This document shows, piece after piece, positions 26,531 to 33,722 of a stretch of DNA of 64,000 nt. Source of the stretch: Natribacillus halophilus (lineage in GTDB: Bacteria > Bacillota > Bacilli > Bacillales > Marinococcaceae). Made by a program: the position numbers and the translations under genes. The notes beneath the pieces are model-generated. The model had not been told where the DNA came from, did no database searches, and saw nothing but the letters and a program-made list of their open reading frames with translations. Every line of letters begins with the position of its first letter. The stretch's first letter is position 1. The stretch covers positions 101,856-165,855 of the forward strand of contig NZ_FNEN01000005.1 in NCBI RefSeq assembly GCF_900100185.1. Direction: 5' to 3'.

Positions 26531-26809
26531 TTATTCGCCTTTAGAAAGAAGGGTACGCTCAATCTCATTGTGAGGACGCGGGATGACATGGACAGAAATC
26601 AGCTCTCCTACTCGCCCTGCCGCATTAGCACCTGCATCAGTGGCGGCCTTTACAGCGCCAACATCACCTCTCACCATGACTGTTACCAACCCGAAGCCAA
26701 TTTTATCGTAACCGCATATTTCTACATTAGCTGCCTTTACCATGGCATCAGCTGCTTCAACAGCCCCGACAAGACCTTTTGTTTCCACTAATCCTAATGC
26801 TTCACCCAT
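26531..26809 (-). CDS. BMC-H shell protein with GFG pore loop
   Basis: 92 residues of the canonical BMC (PduA/EutM) fold: [20 protein letters not shown], then [20 protein letters not shown], and [12 protein letters not shown] at the end. Hexamers tile the shell facets. The pore loop reads KIGFG where EutM/PduA have KIGSG, putting a Phe near the pore. It follows the extended BMC-H gene. Confidence 0.95.
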   Translation of the reverse strand: MGEALGLVETKGLVGAVEAADAMVKAANVEICGYDKIGFGLVTVMVRGDVGAVKAATDAGANAAGRVGELISVHVIPRPHNEIERTLLSKGE

Positions 26810-26836
26810 CGTTATGACCTCCTATTTAAACTTAGT

Positions 26837-27274
26837 TTATTTACCATTTTCGTTTTTCACGGTCTCATTTTCTTGATCCTTAGGTTTTGTATTTGTGGAC
26901 TTCTTGCTATTTTCTGCGCGTTGATTATCTGTTTTCTTTGTTGTACTTTCATGAGGCTGTTTTGATTTTTGATTCGCTTCTTCCGTTGACATATACTTGT
27001 CAATCAATGTCTCTTTAACATTTGCATGTGTGCGCGGAATTACATGCGATGAAACGATATTCCCCACACTCTCACCTGCATGAGTCCCTGCCTCAACCGC
27101 CGAAGTAACTGCTGCAACGTCGCCACTTAAATGAACGGTTACACTAACATACCCGTCAACACCGATGACTTTTTCAATACCAAGAATTTCAACATCGGCA
27201 GCTTTCACAGCTGCATCAGCTGCAGATATGGCCGTTGAAAATCCAACCGATTCAATCAATCCGAGCGCAATCAT
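26837..27274 (-). CDS. BMC-H shell protein with C-terminal extension
   Basis: About 145 residues. Residues 1-95 are a BMC domain (ALGLIESVGFSTAISAADAA, VIGVDGYVSVTVHLSGDVAA, VSSHVIPRTHANVKE). Residues about 100-145 are a disordered tail rich in Lys, Asn, Gln, Ser and Thr. The pore loop region reads GVDGYVS, unlike the GSG and GFG loops of the other two BMC-H proteins. The ATG follows AAGGAGGTG at nine bases, choosing it over an upstream GTG. The tail may bind cargo, RNA or the next protein. Confidence 0.93.
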   Translation of the reverse strand: MIALGLIESVGFSTAISAADAAVKAADVEILGIEKVIGVDGYVSVTVHLSGDVAAVTSAVEAGTHAGESVGNIVSSHVIPRTHANVKETLIDKYMSTEEANQKSKQPHESTTKKTDNQRAENSKKSTNTKPKDQENETVKNENGK

Positions 27275-27309
27275 TACGTCCACCTCCTTTACCGTGATCC
27301 CTTGTCATA

Positions 27310-28257
27310 TTATATGAATTGACCTCCATTACTTTTGAAAACTTTTTCTACTTCTTTAATGGTGTCTTGATTCCCGGCAACAAGTAAATATTCTTGTGCA
27401 ATGTTGTAGTTGATAGTCCTTTCCGGAAGCATCTTTAATACATGATCCAACAAGGCAATATTACTATAATAAGACAACCCTTCGATGATGCCTAACCCCT
27501 CAACGGTTATATTAAGACCAAGTTGTTTGGACAACCATGTGCTCGGATAGTCAACTTTATATACTTCATAGCTTTTCATTGTGTGTCGGTTTAGTTTTTG
27601 AAATAACTGATGGAGTACTTTTTTTAACCAGATTTCATCCTCATGATATAACTCCAGTAAAAACTCGCCTTTATTTTCTCTGTCCCACTCTATATAAAAC
27701 TTGACTGACTGATGTTCTCTGATAAGGTCATTTATGAACAATAATTGGCTTGGATAACACTCGGAAAAGTTAAGAATCCCTACACTAACGCCTTGTGGTT
27801 TGCGATTAAATAATCTTTCAATGCCTATCGAAGGTTTAGGGAAAAGCCAAGCCGAACCCCCCGTTTTGGATTTTCCGATCATTACGGCAACATTCAAGGT
27901 ATTATTTTGGTAACTCGAAACCTCGGAGCTCTGTCCTGTGGTAAGCGACATGGTTTGTAATTTTGACAGCGCATCGCTGGAATAGCTAGTTGGTGTCATC
28001 TCTACTTTGGGCGCCTGTGGTGTATGCTGATTTGTTTGGTTTGATTCGTTAGACGTAAATGACGGATTTTTATTTAAACTTGTAGATAACCGCTTTCCTT
28101 TGTTTTGATTTTGATAGTTTGGCCGTTTTATTGATTCAATTGAAGGCGTACCATTCTCGTGTTGAAAAGTCTCTCTATTTTTATTCCTGTCATTGGCATT
28201 CATTTCTTCATTTTGATTCAATATTTGCCCAACCATCTCTTTCATAAAATCAGACAT
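27310..28257 (-). CDS. Unrecognised BMC-associated protein, possible scaffold
   Basis: 315 residues. The first 15 residues (SDFMKEMVGQILNQN) form an amphipathic helix like a BMC encapsulation peptide. Residues about 16-120 are low complexity, rich in Asn, Gln, Ser, Thr and Lys. Residues about 125-315 are folded: one part with VAVMIGKSKTGGSAWLFPKP and VSVGILNFSECYPSQLL, then a segment LGIIEGLSYYSNIALLDHVL followed by YLLVAGNQDTIKEVEKVF that resembles a diverged BMC domain. It lies between two BMC-H genes. The helix-linker-domain layout suggests a scaffold or shell-cargo adaptor. No known family is claimed. Confidence 0.6.
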   Translation of the reverse strand: MSDFMKEMVGQILNQNEEMNANDRNKNRETFQHENGTPSIESIKRPNYQNQNKGKRLSTSLNKNPSFTSNESNQTNQHTPQAPKVEMTPTSYSSDALSKLQTMSLTTGQSSEVSSYQNNTLNVAVMIGKSKTGGSAWLFPKPSIGIERLFNRKPQGVSVGILNFSECYPSQLLFINDLIREHQSVKFYIEWDRENKGEFLLELYHEDEIWLKKVLHQLFQKLNRHTMKSYEVYKVDYPSTWLSKQLGLNITVEGLGIIEGLSYYSNIALLDHVLKMLPERTINYNIAQEYLLVAGNQDTIKEVEKVFKSNGGQFI

Positions 28258-28275
28258 CGCAGCACCATCACCTCC

Positions 28276-28539
28276 TTACATTAACTTCTCGAGTTCAGAA
28301 TGCGGGCGCGGGATAACGTTACTGGAAATTAGTTCTCCACCGACACGGTTTGGGGCTGACTTACCAATCTCCACAGCAGAATTAACATCGGCGACATCCC
28401 CTTCTATAATGACGGTGATCAAGCCTGATCCGACTCTTTTTAAATCAAGACAGCGAATATTGGCTGCTTTCGCCATCGAATCCAAGGCTTCTGCTGCCGA
28501 AGTTAACCCTCTCGTTTCAACTAACCCAATTGCGTTCAC
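28276..28539 (-). CDS. BMC-H shell protein with canonical GSG pore loop
   Basis: 87 residues with the compact BMC fold: NAIGLVETRGLTSAAEALDS, RVGSGLITVIIEGDVADV and SSNVIPRPHSELEKLM. The pore loop keeps the usual GSG. It is the first shell gene of the operon, directly after ubiD, and is probably the main facet hexamer. Confidence 0.95.
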   Translation of the reverse strand: MNAIGLVETRGLTSAAEALDSMAKAANIRCLDLKRVGSGLITVIIEGDVADVNSAVEIGKSAPNRVGGELISSNVIPRPHSELEKLM

Positions 28540-28562
28540 AAGTTTCCCCCCTATGCATTAGG

Positions 28563-29906
28563 TTACAAATAATCAGCTAAATCAACATCTATTGGTATAG
28601 CCGGTCTTCTAAATTCATTTTTTTGATCTAGAGGGATGGTTGCATCGATTCCCATTTTTGCCGTTACTCCTCTTAGATTGTGTGAAGCTTCAAGTGGAGA
28701 CCCTTTTGCTCCGGGTGTAATAAAAATGTCTACATCCGCCTGGATTCTAGTGGCGATTGCCCATTCAACATCCTCAGGATTCAATAGGTCAACATCCTCA
28801 TCCACAACAACCACGTGCTTTAAATCTTTATCGCTTGCAAAAGCTGCCATAGCAGCTTGTTTTCCATCTCCATCCGTTTTTTTGTCAATTTGGATAATCG
28901 CGTGGAAACGAGCAGCTGCAGCCATCGTAATGTGAACCGCTTTCACATTCTCAACAACTTGGCGGACAGTGCTCAACAATGTCATTTCACGGACGAGGCA
29001 CATCGGTAATTTTTCTTCCGCACTTGCCGGCATAATGGTTTGGGAAATGGCATTTTTTCTATAAGTTAACGCTGACATTTCCACAATTGGTTGCGGCATA
29101 TTGCCTCCATAATACCCCCCGAGTTCTCCAAATGTACCTTCTGAATCACGTCTGTGCGGTAGAATTTTTCCTTCGAGTACGATTTCAGCTTCAGCCAAAA
29201 CTTCAAGGTCAACGGTACGGCATTGAACCACATCTAAAGATCGCCCGATCAACGCGCTGGCTATATTAAGCTTATCCGTATGGAATAAATGTGTACTCAC
29301 TTGTGATGCGAGCACAACAGCTGGGAGAACACCGAACATGACGGCAACTTCCAATGGTTCATCGTTTTTCTCAAATGCGGCGTAGTGACGTTGTAGCTCT
29401 GGAGAAGTAATCGCAATGTTTGTTTTATTTTCACCTATGAACCCCATTCGACGGATTGATGTGTATCTCTTTTGTCCATCTGGCTCTTTAACGACGAGTA
29501 CGCCCGAAACATAATAAGGTCCGCAATCTTCTTCGTGAAAGGTCGGTATAGGAAAGTATTTGTCTAATTCGAAAGGACTGTACATAACATTCTCATGGAC
29601 AGGGGCAGATTGAGAATGGATAGTATTGGTTTTCATTGGGTGAACAATTCCTTCAATCAATGATGGAATCAGTTCAGATGATGAAATGCCCATACTGTCG
29701 GCCATTAGCTCCCGGTCACCGCCAAGTCCAGCCGCCATCGAAGATTGATAACCTTTAATGTTATCAAACAGAAAAGGCTGTTTGCCATCTTTTGTTTTAA
29801 CGACAGCTCCCATTTCATATTCAGGATCAACTTCTTTTTTGATACGATAGAGAATACTTCGATTTTCCCAGTTTTCAATCAGTTCTCTCATTGATACGGG
29901 GTTCAT
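28563..29906 (-). CDS. UbiD family prenylated-FMN decarboxylase
   Basis: About 447 residues of the UbiD/carboxylyase family. NPVSMRELIENWENRSIL at the start, the RRMGFIGENKTNIAIT region with cofactor-binding Arg, and the Glu-containing SEGTFGELGGYYGG are consistent with prFMN-dependent (de)carboxylases. The ATG after GGGGGAG is chosen; it overlaps ubiX by 32 bases, so cofactor maker and user are co-translated. Known substrates in the family are aromatic, heteroaromatic or unsaturated acids. In this operon 4-amino-5-imidazolecarboxylate is the natural candidate, giving 4-aminoimidazole and CO2 (inference). Confidence 0.88.
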   Translation of the reverse strand: MNPVSMRELIENWENRSILYRIKKEVDPEYEMGAVVKTKDGKQPFLFDNIKGYQSSMAAGLGGDRELMADSMGISSSELIPSLIEGIVHPMKTNTIHSQSAPVHENVMYSPFELDKYFPIPTFHEEDCGPYYVSGVLVVKEPDGQKRYTSIRRMGFIGENKTNIAITSPELQRHYAAFEKNDEPLEVAVMFGVLPAVVLASQVSTHLFHTDKLNIASALIGRSLDVVQCRTVDLEVLAEAEIVLEGKILPHRRDSEGTFGELGGYYGGNMPQPIVEMSALTYRKNAISQTIMPASAEEKLPMCLVREMTLLSTVRQVVENVKAVHITMAAAARFHAIIQIDKKTDGDGKQAAMAAFASDKDLKHVVVVDEDVDLLNPEDVEWAIATRIQADVDIFITPGAKGSPLEASHNLRGVTAKMGIDATIPLDQKNEFRRPAIPIDVDLADYL

Positions 29907-30462
29907 TGCTTTTCTCCCCCCATCTGTCGATAAGACTGTGATCAATATTAAGTCCATCCAATATACGTGAAACGATAAAATTTATTAGTTCCCAAATTTC
30001 TTTCGGTCGATGGTAAAATCCTGGCGAAGCAGGCATAATCGATACGTTTGCTTCTGCAAGTTTTGTCATGTTTTGCAAATGAAACAAATGAAACGGTGCT
30101 TCTCTGGGAACAACAATGAGGTTACGTTTTTCCTTCATTACAACATTGGCCGCACGGCTTAATAGTGTATCTCCAATGCCATTTGCGATCGCCCCCAACG
30201 TATTCATCGAACAGGGTACAATAACCATTCCATCAGTTTGAAAAGAACCACTGGCGACAGGGGCAAACAAATTTTTATCATCATGTACTTCTGCAAATTG
30301 TTGCATATCTTTGATATCGACACCACATTCGTATTGCATTACCTTTTCTCCCGTTTCGGTTGCAACCACGTGTGTCTCAACACCCAATTGATGAAGGGCG
30401 TGGATCAATGTATAAGCATACAAAGACCCACTTGCTCCTGTAATACCAACGATAATTCTCAT
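29875..30462 (-). CDS. UbiX family flavin prenyltransferase
   Basis: 195 residues with RIIVGITGASGSLYAYTLIH, the VASGSFQTDGMVIVPCSMNTL segment and LIVVPREAPFHLFHLQNM, all UbiX signatures. It makes prenylated FMN from FMN and dimethylallyl monophosphate, the cofactor required by the UbiD protein encoded next. The pairing shows that the decarboxylase is meant to be active here. It lies four bases after the isochorismatase gene. Confidence 0.93.
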   Translation of the reverse strand: MRIIVGITGASGSLYAYTLIHALHQLGVETHVVATETGEKVMQYECGVDIKDMQQFAEVHDDKNLFAPVASGSFQTDGMVIVPCSMNTLGAIANGIGDTLLSRAANVVMKEKRNLIVVPREAPFHLFHLQNMTKLAEANVSIMPASPGFYHRPKEIWELINFIVSRILDGLNIDHSLIDRWGEKSNEPRINERTD

Positions 30463-30465
30463 GTG

Positions 30466-31053
30466 TTAATTGCTCTGTTTCTGGGAGAATTTCTGTTTTA
30501 CGCCTTTTTTGTATTCGTCAGTTGTCATAACCTGACCAAATAAACCCATATCCACCAAACCTGCCTTATGCATTTCATCAGTTTTGGAGGCTGTCGCATC
30601 TGACAAGCATACGACGTTATAAGTGTAATACAAAGCATCGGAAGCAGTGCTTCTTACACAAACATTTGTCCAATTCCCTGTCAATACCACAGTGTCAATG
30701 CCCTCTTCACGCAGGAAAAGGTCAAAATCGGTGTGTGCAAAAGCACTATGACGTCTTTTTTGGACAATATAATCCCCTTTGTCCTCGTCCGGTTGTAATT
30801 CGGGTATAAATTCTGCTCCCCATGTGCCTTTTATGGCATGAACAGGCCTTACTTTGAAATCAGCATCGTTTTTTCGATGGGCTTCTTGTATAAATACAAC
30901 CTGAATGTCATTCTCATGGCTGAAATCAATCATTTCTCTAATTTTGGGTACGATTTTTTCATTATTCTCTACGCGTAATGCTCCACCTTCTGAAATAAAA
31001 TCGTTCAACATATCGATGACAACGACCGCGTGCTTGTTTCCTTTTAATTCCAT
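30466..31053 (-). CDS. Isochorismatase/cysteine hydrolase family protein
   Basis: 195 residues with the cysteine hydrolase triad: Asp in HAVVVIDMLNDF, Lys in VQKRRHSAFAHTDFD, and the nucleophile Cys in LTGNWTNVCVRSTASDA. The family includes nicotinamidase, N-carbamoylsarcosine amidase and ureidoacrylate amidohydrolase (RutB). Between a hydantoinase-type ring-opening enzyme and a decarboxylase, its likely job is to remove the carbamoyl group from the ureido product, for example 4-ureido-5-imidazolecarboxylate (inference). The spacing of four bases to each neighbour shows tight operon packing. Confidence 0.88.
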   Translation of the reverse strand: MELKGNKHAVVVIDMLNDFISEGGALRVENNEKIVPKIREMIDFSHENDIQVVFIQEAHRKNDADFKVRPVHAIKGTWGAEFIPELQPDEDKGDYIVQKRRHSAFAHTDFDLFLREEGIDTVVLTGNWTNVCVRSTASDALYYTYNVVCLSDATASKTDEMHKAGLVDMGLFGQVMTTDEYKKGVKQKFSQKQSN

Positions 31054-31056
31054 TTT

Positions 31057-32532
31057 TTAAATACCTCCTGCGGATTGTTTTTCTTTTTCTTGCACCTTTA
31101 TAGGTTTACCCAAGGTATTTTCCGTTTCATATTTCAACTCTCTTGTAAGGTGTTGAATACTTTGGCGTTCGACATATTTTCCATAGCCTGGTTCGCTTAC
31201 AATACCGCCGTCATCGGCATTGTATACCGTTTTGCCTCGAACGATGGTTTGCACGGGAATGCCTTTTAGTTCCATGCCGTGGAAAGGAGTGTATTTAGCA
31301 TCCGTCAGCACATTGTCCTTGTCAATGGTATACTCACGTTCTAGATCGATCACAGTAAAGTCCGCATCACTGCCAAGCTCCATCGCACCTTTTTTCGGGT
31401 AAAGGCCGTAATGTATGGCGGCGTTTCGGCTGGTCACTTCTACAAACCTTGATAATGATAAACGCCCTTTATTCAAACCTTCACTCACCAGAATCGGCAC
31501 CATTTGTTCTACCCCAGGCATACCGGGGAAACTGGTCCAAATGGTCGAACCCTTCTTCTCAGTTTCAATATTATAAGGGGCATGATCCGTTCCGACGAAA
31601 TCTACCGTGCCATCTGCAAGTCCTTGCCAGAAGGCTTCATTGTCTTCTTTCCCACGTAAAGGCGGAGCAATTTTTGCAAATGTTCCCCATTTGTTCATTG
31701 CTTCCTCTGCATTCAACACCAAGTATTGAGGGCACGTCTCTGATGTGACCTTAACTCCGCGTTTCTTTGCTTCACGAACGAGCTCAACACCTTTTTTTGA
31801 AGTCATGTGAACAACATGAACACGAGCGTCTGTTTCTTCAGCGAAACTGAGAATTAGTTCTATAGCCGTTTTTTCAGCTATAACTCCTCTTGCTTCTGAC
31901 CAGGCAACCGGATCTTCACGGCCTTCTTTTTCCAGTTTATTAGAATAAAATGTACATATGTCGAGGTTTTCTGCATGAACCCCGATTGGCAAGCCTGTTG
32001 GGGCCACATGACGAAAGATTTCGAGCATTTCCGCATCAGATACCGGCGGGAACGTTGGAACAGAAGGTGTCATATAGACTTTAAAAGCAACAACGCCTTC
32101 ATCTATTTGAGGTTGAATATTGTGGAGCTTTTCTTCGCGAACATCTTCTCCTGTCATCCCACCCCAAAAAGCGAAGTCAATGACTGCTTTCTCTTTAATT
32201 GAATTTAATTTTTCATAAAATTCTTCTCGGCTACGTACTGATGGTTTGGTTGTGCACGGCATATCAATGTGAGATGTTAAACCTCCTTTTGCCGCCGATC
32301 GCCCAGCTGCGTCAAACGTGTCACGGTGATTAAAACCAGGCTCCATAAAATGGGTGTGGGGGTCGATACATCCCGGAACCACCAGCTTTTGTTGTACATC
32401 AAATACTTCGTCAGCTTCTAAGCCTTCTATAGAATTAGTGAAACCAACGATTGTTCCTTGATCCACCAAAACATTTGTCAACACCTGCCTGTCTCCTTGA
32501 GGAATATGGGCATTTTTCAAGATTAAATCCAT
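31057..32532 (-). CDS. Hydantoinase/allantoinase-type cyclic amidohydrolase
   Basis: 491 residues of the dihydropyrimidinase/allantoinase/hydantoinase family. Metal ligands are in GCIDPHTHFMEPG, the carboxylated Lys in AFKVYMTPS, His in IGVHAEN and ARVHVVHMTS, and Asp in FVGTDHAPYN. These enzymes open cyclic amide rings with a binuclear zinc site. As the first enzyme of the BMC operon, it is a candidate xanthine amidohydrolase producing 4-ureido-5-imidazolecarboxylate; allantoinase or dihydropyrimidinase are alternatives. A C-terminal extension after the barrel (SIQHLTRELKYETENTLG) is helical and could aid encapsulation. Confidence 0.85.
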   Translation of the reverse strand: MDLILKNAHIPQGDRQVLTNVLVDQGTIVGFTNSIEGLEADEVFDVQQKLVVPGCIDPHTHFMEPGFNHRDTFDAAGRSAAKGGLTSHIDMPCTTKPSVRSREEFYEKLNSIKEKAVIDFAFWGGMTGEDVREEKLHNIQPQIDEGVVAFKVYMTPSVPTFPPVSDAEMLEIFRHVAPTGLPIGVHAENLDICTFYSNKLEKEGREDPVAWSEARGVIAEKTAIELILSFAEETDARVHVVHMTSKKGVELVREAKKRGVKVTSETCPQYLVLNAEEAMNKWGTFAKIAPPLRGKEDNEAFWQGLADGTVDFVGTDHAPYNIETEKKGSTIWTSFPGMPGVEQMVPILVSEGLNKGRLSLSRFVEVTSRNAAIHYGLYPKKGAMELGSDADFTVIDLEREYTIDKDNVLTDAKYTPFHGMELKGIPVQTIVRGKTVYNADDGGIVSEPGYGKYVERQSIQHLTRELKYETENTLGKPIKVQEKEKQSAGGI

Positions 32533-32565
32533 AAATTATCCCTTCCTTTAATCATTTTTATATAA

Positions 32566-32732
32566 ATAAAAAACCGTAGATGATTGAAGGCATAAGTAAT
32601 ACCTCTCTACATCTACGGTTTCTCATTACACCGGTTTAACGGAGAATAAGCTCCCGCATTACATTTAGGTGGAAGAATTATAGCGAGTAAATCGCCTTAT
32701 ATTCCCCCTTAGATCTTACTCTGTTGTTACAT
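32566..32732 (-). promoter_or_regulatory. Structured leader with terminator before the BMC enzyme genes
   Basis: On the minus strand a perfect 12-bp stem, AAACCGTAGATG with CATCTACGGTTT, encloses 27 bases and runs into a T-rich tract, about 30 bases before the hydantoinase start. Upstream are a long imperfect hairpin (GGGGGAATATAAGGCG with CGCTATAATTCTTCC) and a small one (CGGGAG with CTCCG). This looks like an attenuator or an unknown riboswitch. It does not fit the purine, glycine, THF or T-box patterns that I know. Confidence 0.7.
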
Positions 32733-33095
32733 CTAAAAATCTTCATTGAAGTGGATCACCGTACATGCGTATTCAGAATCAGGATCAAAATCCTTCAATA
32801 CAGTGAATACCCCTATGCCCAGATGACGCTCGATCTCTAGTTTCAATCTGCCCTTAAATTCCTTGATAAGTGCCGCATCAGCAGCCAAAGTCAACTCTTT
32901 ATACTCATTGTTAAGGGCATTTAAAGATGGATTACGCTTATGTTCACTGAAAATGACAACAGTGTTATTAAAAGTCTCGATTTTTTGTTTCTTCACCCCT
33001 AATCCATGAACTTCTTTGTTGATCTTGTTGTAAAGTTGTGACACTTCTTTCTTCAGATTACTTTTTGTTGGATCCGAAACATCTTCCGTCATCAA
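32733..33095 (-). CDS. DUF2294 family protein
   Basis: 120 residues that fit DUF2294: an N-terminal helix, a beta strand with TVVIFSEHK, the EFKGRLKLEIERHLGIGVFT helix, and a final hydrophobic strand ending in IHFNEDF. The family function is not known to me; members often sit beside redox or one-carbon genes. Here it is the first gene after the BMC-operon promoter, but a terminator structure separates it from the enzymes, so it may be made at a different level. It could be a regulator of the attenuator, which is speculation. Confidence 0.7.
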   Translation of the reverse strand: MMTEDVSDPTKSNLKKEVSQLYNKINKEVHGLGVKKQKIETFNNTVVIFSEHKRNPSLNALNNEYKELTLAADAALIKEFKGRLKLEIERHLGIGVFTVLKDFDPDSEYACTVIHFNEDF

Positions 33096-33184
33096 TCACC
33101 CCTCCAAGTATAAAGGTTGTTTGGAGAACAAGTGACAAAAATTACACATCATTTGGGAACGATTTAGATATTTCTATGATTTAA

Positions 33185-33213
33185 ATTTTATAATAACTTT
33201 ATAAAAACGTCAA
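33185..33213 (-). promoter_or_regulatory. Sigma-A promoter for the DUF2294/BMC operon
   Basis: On the minus strand TTGACG and TAAAAT are separated by 17 bases, about 90 bases upstream of the DUF2294 start. It is divergent from the permease promoter about 90 bases away. Confidence 0.82.
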
Positions 33214-33304
33214 TACCTTTCTCACTGATGATTTTATATATATGTCGAACAGAAATAGATATTGACATCCTTTTTTTACTTAAGTTTACAAGTTTTTTAA
33301 TATA

Positions 33305-33333
33305 TTGACTTTTCCGTTTTGCTTCTCTATACT
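33305..33333 (+). promoter_or_regulatory. Sigma-A promoter for the purine permease operon
   Basis: TTGACT and TATACT with a 17-base spacer. The transcript would carry a leader of nearly 400 bases before the NCS2 permease start. Confidence 0.8.
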
Positions 33334-33425
33334 TAAATCAACTTGAAATTGAATTCGTTCATTCGGTTCATTTTCTTGCCAAAACTACTGGTTGCTCATC
33401 CTCTGTTTATCGGAGGTTCCTGGAG

Positions 33426-33469
33426 CCGTAGATGAAGAAGTGATTCTTCTAACTACGGGTCCATTTTTT
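33426..33469 (+). terminator. Leader hairpin with T tract before the permease
   Basis: CCGTAG-AT-GAAGAA, a GTGA tetraloop, TTCTTC-TAA-CTACGG, then GTCCATTTTTTATT. It forms a strong hairpin with a T-run a few bases on. The 5' arm shares CCGTAGATG with the terminator in the BMC leader. It may be an attenuator. Confidence 0.6.
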
Positions 33470-33494
33470 ATTATTGGAACATGTTTGTTACATC

Positions 33495-33521
33495 CGGAAT
33501 TAGAAGACGGTGGAGGTGGTT
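33495..33521 (+). repeat. 27-base sequence shared with the 51.7 kb region
   Basis: CGGAATTAGAAGACGGTGGA and the following GGTGGTT recur at 51735-51761 with one mismatch. The surrounding sequence is not clearly alike. It is probably a leftover of one mobile element family. Confidence 0.6.
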
Positions 33522-33562
33522 TGAGCGAAGGGATAAAGATTTCGTATTTGGCCGTGGACCGC

Positions 33563-33624
33563 AGGCTTAGTTGCACTTATGCAGGATAAGAAAGTGGTTT
33601 ATACTTTCTTACCTGCCAAAAAAA
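33563..33624 (+). repeat. Dispersed structured repeat, copy C (truncated)
   Basis: Third copy of the element, lacking the first hairpin. It starts in the CTTAGTTGCACTTATGC part and keeps the complete third stem as in copy A. It lies within the leader of the permease gene. Confidence 0.75.
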
Positions 33625-33722
33625 GATTACTAACCGCATTGCTTCGGTTGTGATGAGAGTCCCTTGTCACTTGTATCTCGGCTGATGCCATGAGCCTATT
33701 AATAAGAGGAGGCAGCAGTATA

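Noticed and set aside
32622-32732. Purine riboswitch in the BMC leader
   Set aside because: A TATAAT occurs, but the P2/P3 loops and the J2/3 TCTAC element are absent. Kept only as an unassigned structured leader.
33392-33589. 65-codon frame in the permease leader
   Set aside because: It overlaps a hairpin, the 27-base repeat and repeat copy C, with no ribosome binding site or family match.
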